Source: Tetradesmus obliquus (lineage: Eukaryota > Chlorophyta > Chlorophyceae > Sphaeropleales > Scenedesmaceae). From it: a DNA stretch of 64,000 nucleotides. Shown piece after piece: positions 10,601-20,119 of this stretch (positions within the stretch are counted from its first letter, which is position 1; the number at the start of each line of letters is the position of its first letter). Below the pieces are notes generated by a model. That model saw nothing but the letters and a program-made list of their open reading frames with translations. It did no database searches and was not told where the DNA came from. Made by a program: the position numbers and the translations under genes. Where the stretch lies: assembly GCA_030272155.1 (NCBI GenBank), contig CP126199.1, forward strand, positions 2,356,001 to 2,420,000, written 5' to 3'.

Positions 10601-12914
10601 TGCCCGCTATGTACTTGATGCTGTACTACGCAGCCAACAGATGTGCAGCATGCAACATGCTTAGATCATGTCTGCTGGCAAGCAAATCCCTAGGTGGTGT
10701 CCAGCGCCTGATGTTCCCAAAAAGATTGTGTTCTGTTGAGCCAAAGCAGTGCTGCTGGCTGCGCACCTGCGTGGTGGTGGCAGCGATGTGGTGGTTGTCT
10801 GCCAGCAGCTGGTGCAGTGCCAGCAGCATGACGGAGCAGCTGTCAAGCATGCTGCGCACCAACTGAGGGCCCTGCAGAGCACAACACAAAGCAACAGCAC
10901 CAGTGTTAATTGACGTTTACCTGATTGGTCACACAATCATGCTGGATGCATGAGCTGCTCTACAGTGCACTGCGGTTGGTAAGCAGCCTGGTGCAGCCTG
11001 CCTGTGAACCAGCGCTCGCTGCTGTGGCGCCATGCGCTGCTGCCCCTGTTGCTGACATGCACTCAACAGATCTTGCTGCATCCCCAGCCACTTCCGGAGG
11101 AAGGCGCTGTCGCAGCTGCCAGTACCGATCTGAGCTCGTCCCTCTCCTCCACACAACACAGTGCAGCACACAGGAACTCCACGCCCTTGTACAGCGCACC
11201 AAGCCGCACCAAGCCGCACCTGCTGCTGCCCCAGCAGCTCCCGCACCACCACGCTGTAAGCATACTCGCTGCCAGGCGGTGCATCAGGCCCCGGCACGCC
11301 CCACAGGCCCACCAGCAGCGCCAGCGACCAGCAGACCAGCCCACTCAGCCAGCGGCCACATGCCAGCCTGCAGGCCAGCGCATAATAACATGTGTTATGT
11401 TCACGTGATGCCTTTGCTCTCTATCGCGCAAGAGCAGGAAGTGTGGTCCGTGCAATGTCCCAGCGGTGTGGTTTGGTTGATCAAAAAGTTCACCAACACT
11501 ATCCCTGCTGCTTCACTGTGCCTCGCTTGAGCATGGACGCCACAGAAGCATGCATGCACGGACAGTAGCGCAAACCCTTTGCAAGACTGCTCCAGGCGCT
11601 GCAGCAGCACATGTGCAACTACATTGTTAATTTGCATACAACTCTGCCGCACCTGTCTGCCTGGCTGGCTCCCTCGCGCTGCAGCTGCTGCCACAGCGGC
11701 CCTGCCGCTGCCAGCTGCATCGCCAGCACCAGGTCAAGCACTGCGCCAGCAAACGCCTCGTCCTCAGCGATGCTGCTGTGCAGCTGCCTGAAGGGCGGCA
11801 GGCAGGCAGGCAGGCACAGATGGTTGAAACAACACGGCAAACAGGCAGGCAGGAAGGCAGTGCATAGTATGGCTACAGCAGGCAGCGCACCTGCCCCTTG
11901 TGGGCTGTGAACTGTGATGCAAGAGAGGGCAGCTTCGTCATTACTGGTGGTGCCAATGGACACGCGTTGCTGGACATGTATTTCAAAGCCCAACGACGAC
12001 AACTCAAGGTTCGTATGTCATCACCTGTACTTGGGCAGCACTTCCAGGAGTGTCACCAGCACTCCCGCTCCCCGCACCACATGCTCCAGGGGCCCACTCT
12101 CAGTGAGCGCCACCTCAGTGAGCGCTTCTGCCCAGTTGCGGCCGCTTGGCAGCACACCACTCAGCGACCCCATCAGCACAGCCAGCAAGTGCTGCGGCAG
12201 CGCTGTGACAATCTGCTGCACATCGACCACCATCTGTGGTGCGGTATATGATGCACAGTGTACAAGGTACCAAGAGGGGACAGCAGCACAGACGGAATGC
12301 AGAGCGTTAGCGGAAAGTCAGGATACGTGGAAGTTGTGGCAGCGGCTGATACACTTTCCTGCAAGCCAGGGGGTGTATAACTGGCTCGCTTGTGTTGCGC
12401 CAGCTGCTCACCAGCAGCATGCGCTGCTGTTGTCTGCATGTGCACCGTGTGATGCACCCAGGCAACATACGCTGCTTCAGGATGATTGCCTGTTGCAAGA
12501 GACAGCGGCCTGTGCTGACACCCCTTTGATACAGCGCCATGATGCTGCTACCAATCTGCTGATGTGATGCTGCTGACCACAGCCGCACACCACGCACCCG
12601 CTGCAGCAGTCTCCGGCCATGGCTGACGCGAGGCAGCGTGAACTTGAGTGATGTGCCAGCGCCGGTGATGAACGCCTGAACCTCTGCTGCTGTGCTGGCA
12701 TGCAGGGCTTCAACTGTGCGGAAGACATCAAGCGTCTGCAGTGCAGCAAGCGTGCTCACAAGCATCAGGCCATGCATGCCGCATGTACTGCAGCGTTGTG
12801 TGCAGTGACATGTGTGTGGCTTGCTGGTGTGCGCTGCACAGCAGCGCTTGCCTTCTCAGCCCTCTCTAACGCCTCCTTCTGCAGCAGGGCAGCCTTCTGG
12901 CGCTCTGACACCAT
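7503..12914 (-). CDS. Large multi-exon alpha-helical protein, family not recognised
   Basis: The start is ATG at 12914 (MVSERQKAALLQKEALERAE). Exons that agree in splice site and phase include 12914-12852 (followed by a GC donor), 12735-12598, 12233-12025, about 11788-11655, 11393-11222, about 10872-10769, about 10514-10360, about 9567-9306, about 8588-8314 and 8103-7521. The protein is Leu/Ala-rich and reads as a chain of amphipathic helices, for example LLEVLPKY, GVALHHISQLYGHGLMYH, GGVPIMRLLSAGASLADLL, SRLRLLHFVHTACHLAQRY and LLLFKLLGNLHYWNAELPQQ. It has no predicted membrane span or catalytic motif and suggests a HEAT/ARM-like solenoid (inference). The exon ending at 7521 joins in phase to the AP2 exon at 6807; read unspliced it stops at 7503. 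Between exons 10 and 5 the introns are crowded with partial exon copies. Function unknown. Confidence 0.6.
8521..8725 (-). repeat. Exon start and acceptor copied once
   Basis: The segment 8521-8600 (exon bases for RKASLDPKEPLFDPDGRLN plus its acceptor) is repeated in diverged form at 8639-8712. Both contain a CGGCCRTCTGGRTCGA-type core, GGCTCCTTAGGGTCT or GGTTCCTTGGGGTCT, and an AGCCTTGCGCACCTG-like junction. The second copy lies upstream in the intron. Confidence 0.75.
8918..9450 (-). repeat. Exon-intron unit of about 270 bp in two copies
   Basis: The block 9192-9450 is repeated at about 8918-9165. Each copy contains intron sequence (AAACACAACATAACTCCACA-type), a donor site and the last 100 or so bases of an exon coding SPSLIDSLALQPSSRLRLL and QRYLQPAPF. 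Both copies stay open in the coding frame and keep a donor. The right-hand copy is the one joined to the longer exon. The left-hand copy is intact enough to be an alternative exon, but its candidate acceptor does not give the needed phase. Confidence 0.82.
9741..10440 (-). repeat. Four tandem copies of one exon end with donor
   Basis: Units begin near 9741, 9939, 10160 and 10351, spaced about 200 bp. Each contains CTCACCAGAC (donor on the minus strand) followed by codons for GGVPIMRLLSAGASLADLLSG or a close variant. The 10351 copy belongs to the complete exon; the other three lie downstream in its intron with their donors preserved. Adjacent intron sequence (CTGCTGCTGCACCA) is copied too. Confidence 0.88.
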
Positions 12915-14441
12915 GGTGCTGCTGCTGCTTCACGCCCTAGTCCTCCTCAGCTGCTGACGCCCTGGCGGCAGCAGAGCAAGCACCGCACCATGGACTACGG
13001 TATTGACTAAAGTATTTGATCTTACATAAGGTTATGATCATTGCGTTGCCATTGGCATCAGACAGCAAAAGGCAATGTTTGAATTTGTTTCCTTTCGAGT
13101 ACTGCAGCCAGACGGGAACAGAGTGCTGCAAATACGAGTCGACGAATTTCATTTGATGCATATCGACCTGGCAGCCCTTTCGCGGCTTCTAGGCATCCTC
13201 CAGTACATGACATGACTGCAGTCACTTTGTTGGTGACACTGTTTGGATCGATTCATGTGCCGGGTACAAACTGCCCCTGGCACGAGAGCAGCCTGGCCAA
13301 CACCGAAGGCACTCGGCTGTGCCTATTATGCCCCTGAGACAGCAGCAACAGAGCTACGGAGGGCGTAGTGCTGCAGTGCTGCAGAGGTGCCGGGAATACC
13401 AAGCAGTTATATATTCTTATATATTAACACCTAGCAGTTACAGCCGGTCCGGGTGTCACGGCTCTCATCACAATTATTGCAAGACTGCTGTTGCTGCAAC
13501 CGGCAGATTGCTGAACAAGCGCTACAAACTCTGCTTAAAAGAGGTTGGTGGCACCGCCGCCATAACAGACTCCAAGCTTTGGCCTCGTTGCTGCCCAACA
13601 AAGCAGCAGATGCAATGTTTGGAACTATTTCTGTCGATGGTCCCCTGCAGGAATCACCAGGCACCACAGTGCCAGCCATGTCTGACATAAGCGGTGACGT
13701 TGTTATGACAGGGCCGGGGGTTTGCAACCTCTGACCTGCATGGCTCACCCAGCCAGCTACCAGCCTCTACTTATGGCCCAACAGTCTCTGTGTGATCGTA
13801 GTGTATTACGTCAACGGTATTTCCAGTTGTTCTTTCAAGCTAATCTCACTCGATCGTTGGTGTAGTGACTCAACTCAGTGGTCACGCTGTCAAGCATGCT
13901 GCATTGATACTTTGAAGCAACTTTTATCAACTCTAGTACAGTCTAGCAGCATGTTATGTCCCTTGGGGCGTGCCCGGGCCGGTACGTGTTCTTAGCAGGG
14001 AAAGTGCAACACTGCTGTCGTGATCTCCGCTCTCATGTCGAAGCTGACTCTAAACGTTGAATATAGGGGTGACAGTGGCTCGGCATGGCAGGACGGGCGT
14101 ATCAAGCGTGCCCCAGGCTGTTCAATGCTACAGCAGTAGTGAGCAGCATGCAGCATGAGTGACAAGCAATCAGCATGGACATCTGTTGCGTTTCCAAGCC
14201 TGCCACCTAACTGCTCAGTGCAACTAATGCGTTGTGCAGGAACACCCAGCTTATCAGCACCAGTCATGCTTCTGTGCACCTTTGATTGCTGCTCACCCTT
14301 GGTTGGCTCCTGAGAATGGCCTGCCTAGTCTCAGCTGTTCATGAGCTGCAGTTGCTGTTGCTGCGTCAGGGGACGCTTTACAAAACTCACAGTATTGTTA
14401 GCACCACGAGTGACACACTCAGCAGTCACCAGCAATCACAG
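12915..14441. other. Divergent intergenic region
   Basis: This spacer of about 1.5 kb separates the minus-strand helical-protein gene from the plus-strand kinase gene. It should hold two promoters. An A/T-rich stretch at 13410-13435 (TTATATATTCTTATATATTA) is the most promoter-like segment. An in-frame ATG at 14316 could be an alternative kinase start. No other gene was recognised. Confidence 0.45.
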
Positions 14442-15517
14442 ATGCTCTGCGCACCACCACCTGTCCGTTCGCACATATCAGCATGCCAACTCCCTGCATC
14501 ACGCTTGTCACACTCTGCAGGTATCGGCAGCCACAGCAGGCGCCACTTGGTGCGTGCAGCAGCAGAAGATGAGCAGAAGCAGGCACAGGTGGCAGCTGCG
14601 GAGGCGCGCAAGCTGGACCTGCCGTTTGAGTCAGACCTGCAGTCGTTCAGTGGTGGCAGCACCCCAGGTGGAGCAGCAGCTGCAGGCAGCTCCGTGATTG
14701 GTCCAAGTGAGTGCAGCAGCATGCTATTTTGCCTGAATGACGTGTGGTGTATCGTGACAGAATGCATGTGCAGTGGAGCTCAAACAACTGCTTCACAGGA
14801 GTCAGCAGCAGCGATGATTGTGCGCTCCTGGTCACTGCGTGTGTTATGGCGGCAGTTGCGCACACCAGCGCAACCATGTCATTTCAACTAGTGTGTGCTT
14901 GCACGCAACACGGTGAGCGACAGATGGGTGTGGACAGCTGCAGGATGCACTGCCTGCTGTGCTGCTGTTGGGAGCTGCCGCAGCTGTGATGCATCACGTC
15001 ACAATGCACATGCTGGTGCAAGCTTAGGCACTGATGATAACGCCGGCACAGCGGTCATGCATCATGCAGGTCAGCAAGGAGCTTCGCTGCTCATCCGTCA
15101 TGACCTAAGTCTGTTCCTGCTTTGCTGCAGGCCCTGTGGCAGCAGGCACCGTGATCAAGGGCCGCTACACAGTGCAGGAGGCGCTGGGCAGGGGGGCCAA
15201 CGCAATCACATACAGGGCCATCGACAACACAAATGGCCATGAGGTGCGTGAACAGCAGCAGTAGCAGCAGCAGCAGCAGCAACAGCGGCAGTAGCAGCAG
15301 CAGCAACATAGCTGCGAGACTGGAAGCAGCTGGAGCTGCTACAGCTCGGCTCTTACCTCATCATTCCTTAGCGCTGCTGCTGCTGCTGCTGCTGGTGCTG
15401 CTGCTGCTGGTGCTGCTGCTCCGCAGGTGGCGCTAAAAGATGTATCTCTACGCGGCTGCGCGACTGGAACCAGCTGGAGCTTGTCCAGCTCCGCTCTCAC
15501 CTTCTTGTTCCCTAGTC

Positions 15518-15578
<61 letters not shown>

Positions 15579-17629
15579 CCCACAGGTTGCGCTCAAGGCT
15601 TTATCACTGCGGGGGCTGCGTGACTGGAAGCAGCTGGAGCTGTTCCAGCGTGAGGCAGTGGTGCTGCAGGGCCTGGCTCACCCGGGCATCCCTGCCTACA
15701 TTGACTACTTTGAGGAGGACACAGCCAATGACAGGGCCTTCTACATCGTGCAGGTGAGCGCAGCAGCAGCGGATACAGAGTGCACAGCAGCCGGCTGTTG
15801 CTGATTAGGATGGCATATGGAAGGATTAGCATTGATCGTTGAAGGGGTGGCGGCTTCCGCAATAGAGAGGAGAGGAGGGCAGGCGATGTCCCAGAAAACT
15901 GGTTTGTGGTTCTGATTATCAGTTCAACATGTGCAGATGTACTCATTCTTCCTGCAGATTTCATGTTGCTTGGCTGCGGTGCTGCTTGCATGGCACGTCA
16001 AAACTTTCATTCTTCAACCACCAACTTTTCAGCACCACCATGCACTCGACCTTGCCCTAGCCTGCGCCTGAAAAGCTGCTGCCGCCTGCATGCTGATGTG
16101 TGCTGCAACTTGCTACAACTTGCAGGAAGTGGTGCAGGGCAAGTCGCTTGCGCAGATGGTATCCAGCGGCATGCGGGCAGACGAGTCACAAGTGATGCAG
16201 ATTGCACAGGACCTGCTGGCCATACTCAAGTACCTCTCAGGGCTCCGGCCACCTGTCATTCACAGGTGGGAGGGTTATGTGTGTGCTGGCGTGCTTGTGG
16301 GGCAGCTTTGCAGATATATTGCAGCTGCGGCAGCCTGTAGTTGGCAACAATGCATATATGGGGCTGTAGCAAAACTGCTTCTGAGGCGAGGATGTGTATT
16401 ACAATGTGCTTCGCGAATGAATATGATGGAAAAGCTGCTGCCATCTACCGCTCACCGTGCAGGGACATCAAGCCGGAGAACGTGGTGCTGGAGGGCGGCA
16501 AGTGGGACGGCCGCGTGTACCTCATCGACTTTGGGGGCGTGCAGGGAGTGGCCAACGCAGGTGAGCAGCTGGGGTACATGAACAAGACCTATGGCTGTGG
16601 CCCATGCGACGAACCATAATGAGAGAGGATAGTTACATGTGGGTCCTGGCACCATCTTGGATGAGCCACAACAGGTTGAACACATGGTCTGAGACCATGA
16701 AGGAGAGTGAGCACCGTAGAACACACTGCACACCCTTGATAATGCAATGCATGTGGCTGTGCATTGCCATGGCCCCGGGGCAGTCCACAGGCCAGGCCAG
16801 CCCTACTTGCGTGCCTTTCAAACATCCCTGCTGTGCCGCACTGCCTTCCCTCTTCTGTGTTTGTTACGTCACCGCTGCAGCGGAGTTCAGCCTAGGCAGC
16901 ACCATTGTTGGCACATACGGCTACATGGCGCCCGAGCAGTTCACAGGCCAGGCCAACCCTGCTTGCCTGCCTTTTCACACTCCTGCTGTGCTGCACTGCC
17001 TCATGCATTTGTCACCTATCCTCCACTGCAGCGGAGTTCAGCCTGGGCAGCATCACCATGGGGACATGCGGCTACATGGCTTGCCTGCCTGTTCACGTCC
17101 CTGCTGTGCCGCACTGCCTCCTGTATGTGTTGCGTTTGCCGCTGCAGCGGAGTTCAGCCTAGGCAGCACCATCGTCGGCACGTACGGCTACATGGCGCCA
17201 GAGCAGTTCACAGGCCTGGCCAGCCCAGCTTCTGACTTATACTCGCTGGGGGCCACGCTGCTGTTCCTTGTCAGCGGGCAGCCGCCTGGCGCGTTCCCGC
17301 AGCAGCGCATGCGCATTGCATACAGGTGCGGGTGGCTCGCTTGCTTGGGCCACACGTACTTCGTATCTGCACTTTGTGTGCATGCGCATTGCGTACAGGT
17401 ACGCAGCGCTGCTTGCTGGAGTGGTCGCCGGCCCTGCAGCTGCATTGTTTTTGGCTTGGGCAAGGCTGGATGGACGGTTAGTGCTGGCTGCTGCAGAGGA
17501 ATAAGACACACCTGCAAACTGGGGGCAAGACAAATGGGGGCAGGTGACTGCGGATAGGGAGCAGCAAGCTGTAGCATGCGCAGGTGTGGACAGCAGAAGC
17601 AACAACAGTTTTCTCCAGCCGACATATAC

Positions 17630-17660
<31 letters not shown>

Positions 17661-19852
17661 AGGGATCGCGTGACAGTAGGCAAGCAGCTGGGAGAGCTGC
17701 TGGACGGCCTTCTCGAGCCGCTCGCTGAGGACAGGCTAACCCCTCAGGAAGCCATTGACGTGGCAACAGGCAAGGCAGCAAAGCGGCGCAAGAAGGCGGC
17801 TGCAGCAGCAGCGCAGCAGGCGGGCGCGGCAGCAGCAGCGGGCCAGACTGGCATGGTGCGGCTACGAGATGGCAGCTTATACAGGTACGACAATGCTTTC
17901 CAATTGTCTCTGCCGCTGTATCATGGATGCAAACATTTACAGAGGTGCTACGTATCAGCCGGGGTGACACGTGTGTGTTCTGTTGCAGGCCGGCCAACAT
18001 GCCGAGCAAGCCGGTGCGCAAGCCTGCAGGCAGCCGCGTGCAGCTGTCAACAGCAGGCGGCAAGCTGGACATTGACATACCCCCAGAGGGGCTCAGCAGC
18101 AACAACATCGGGACAGGCCTGTTTGCGGTCGCATGGAACGCTTTCGTGGCCTTCTGGTGAGCCTGCAGCCTTATACAGCCTTGGTGCAGTGAATGGTCAG
18201 ACGCGCGTGCTTGGTTACACTGGAAGCCGCAACTTGGGCTTGCAATGATGCTTTTGCTGTGCAGCAACTGCAGCCTTCATGACACAGGGCATGTCATGTA
18301 CAGCTGCAGATGCAAGGCACGCAATGTCTTCACTTGCGCGCCCGCAGCAGGCATTTCACCTCTCAAGCCTTGCCGTTTTCTATGGTGTCTCCAACCACAC
18401 AAGCTAACATTCACGCTGTGGTATATCTGTATACAACATGCTGTGTACAATTATGTGTGTACAATGCCCTGCAGGACCTTTTCTGCCATTGCCAGTGGCG
18501 GCATCCTGTTTGCGCTGTTCAGCGCGCCCTTCTGGTTTGCAGGCTACCAGCTGGCTGGCCAGGCCTTCGCAGGCGCCCTCATGCACGAGCGCTTTGCTGT
18601 CGGCCGCAACAAGTGGCGCCTGGCACAGGCAAGTGAATGAGTTCTTTGAGTGTTTAGAGTGGGGTTTGTCAGCACGATGCAAACAGCAGGTCAGCCGTGT
18701 GTTGGCGGCGCCCCTGGACCATACGGTGCGGAGTGAAACCGCAAGGTCTAACTGCTTGACGACCAGGCAACACACAGCTGCGTACCTTTGGGTTTGAAGG
18801 CAAAATGTATTGATTCAATGTGCTTATTGTTGTGGCCTGCTGCGTGCTGGCAGGAGCTCGCCATGTTCAAGGATGGAGTGGCGCGCTTTTCTGGTGGCGG
18901 CTCAGGCAGCAGCAAGCAGCAGGAGGGAGACAGCGGCGACCTCACAGGGGCGCGCGTTGTGACCACCATGATCGTGAACGGCGTGCCACGCACAGCAATT
19001 GAAGTGGTGGAGGGCGTCCGCAAGTTCAGGTGATTTGGTATAGGGGCTACAACCCGGTGGTTTGCCCGCAGTGCATGACGATGGAAGTCTGCATCTGGTC
19101 TTGTTCTGGTTGCCTTTGCCGTACATACGGGATTGGCGCCGGCCGGCAGTAGCCCCGGATTCAAATAACGCAGCCTTACGTTCTGCTTGCGTGATTCTCA
19201 TGCGTGGAGTGACCACGAACACCAATTCCTCTCAGGAGCATGCGCTATCCAGCAGGCGCGTTGGCATGCTTACCCGCAGTGCATGCGTACGACAATGCTC
19301 ATGAGTTTTCCTGCTGCTTTCTGCTTGTTGCTTGCTGTTTGTGTTTCCTGCAGGTTTGCAGAGTCCCTGGACTACAGCGAGCAGGAGTGGCTGGCGTGGG
19401 AGATCAACCAGCACCTGGCAGAGGCACGCGGGGCAGCACCAACCATGGACGACATGCCACCCGAAGAAGCACCTGAGGTACGCGCAAGTGTGGTGCGTTG
19501 ACCAGAGGCCTGCTGTCCTGCTCCTGGGGCCATTCTTGATAGGACAGTCCTTCTTTGTAGCTTGCAGGACATTGGGTGTTGAGATGTCCTGCAGTTGAAC
19601 CGCATGTGATGCCTGCTGCTACGATGTGACTTTCAGGAATGCTTGCAAAATCGGCGTTCAAGCCGCTCTTATGCTTAAGTTGTTGCCCCTATGATCCTGA
19701 TGCTGCTGCTTGGTGTGTTGCAGATGTATGACGACACGGACCAGGCCAGCAGCGCGATGACAGACATTGACCCATTCTGGGACATGCGCAGCAACTCGGA
19801 GCGTAACAAGCTGGACCCATTCAGGGATAGCGACCAGTTCTGGAGGAAGTAG
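14442..19852 (+). CDS. Plastid-type Ser/Thr protein kinase with C-terminal membrane region
   Basis: Twelve exons close in phase to 644 residues: 14442-14706, 15131-15243, 15586-15753, 16126-16265, 16463-16560, 17148-17325, 17663-17884, 17989-18156, 18475-18628 (GC donor), 18854-19029, 19354-19477 and 19724-19852. The N-terminus is Ser/Arg/His-rich and acid-poor, ending RRHLVRAAAE, like an algal chloroplast transit peptide. The kinase domain shows a glycine loop GRGANAITYRA, the VALK lysine, HRDIKPEN, DFGG (LIDFGGVQG) and APEQFTG, so it should be active. After the kinase comes a Lys/Ala-rich linker, then two hydrophobic segments (GTGLFAVAWNAFVAFW; ASGGILFALFSAPFWFAGY), then a hydrophilic tail ending DPFRDSDQFWRK. 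This suggests a thylakoid- or envelope-anchored kinase (inference). Substrate unknown. Several introns hold copies of neighbouring exons. Confidence 0.88.
15300..15680 (+). repeat. Three copies of the VALK exon start
   Basis: The start of kinase exon 3 (GCGACTGGAAGCAGCTGGAGC-like core) occurs at about 15308-15345, 15425-15505 and 15585-15650. CTG triplet tracts separate the copies. Only the third is joined to the full exon; the second still has CGCAGGTGGCGCT like a 3' splice site, but its reading frame has drifted. Confidence 0.85.
15521..15577 (+). repeat. (CTG)19 microsatellite just before a splice acceptor
   Basis: Nineteen uninterrupted CTG triplets end eight bases before the acceptor of kinase exon 3 (GCCCACAG). 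The tract replaces the usual pyrimidine-rich tract. A shorter, interrupted tract lies at about 15370-15421 before the second exon copy. Confidence 0.95.
16755..17225 (+). repeat. Activation-loop exon copied in tandem
   Basis: A unit of about 120-150 bp holding an acceptor and the start of kinase exon 6 (codons EFSLGSTIVGTYGYMAPEQF) appears at 16878-16952, 17030-17085 and 17146-17220. A partial fourth (CCCCGGGGCAGTCCACAGGCC) lies near 16775-16800. The linking sequence (TCCCTGCTGTGCCGCACTGCC) is repeated too. Only the last copy continues into the LYSLGATLLFL part of the kinase domain. Confidence 0.9.
17307..17401 (+). repeat. Short copy of exon end and donor
   Basis: The last bases of kinase exon 6 with its donor (CATGCGCATTGCATACAGGT, 17308-17327) recur at 17381-17400 with one mismatch. 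A second donor is thus offered 73 bases downstream. Using it would shift or extend the frame, so it is probably not the main site. Confidence 0.8.
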
Positions 19853-20119
19853 TAGCTGCTGCAGCAGTGGAGCCAGCGACAGGCTTGTCATGCCTGTCAG
19901 CACATTTGTCATGTGGAGGTTTGGGTGCTTGAGCCCTGGGCTGCATGCGTGTTCACAGGAGTCCAGCTACCTGTTCGTGGTGTTGGTATGCAGCTTGTTC
20001 AACACAGCTGCTTTCAGTACCTATGTCCCATATCTCTGCATATACTTTTGGATCAGCTGGTGTGAAGAACTGTACATTGCCTGCTGCTGCTATGAGTGAG
20101 TAATGTTTGTGCGGGCTTC
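19853..20119. other. Short spacer between kinase and DHHC genes
   Basis: These 267 bp hold the kinase 3' untranslated region and the promoter or leader of the next plus-strand gene. No gene is seen. The nearest TGTAA lies at 20169, already inside the next gene's first exon. Confidence 0.5.
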
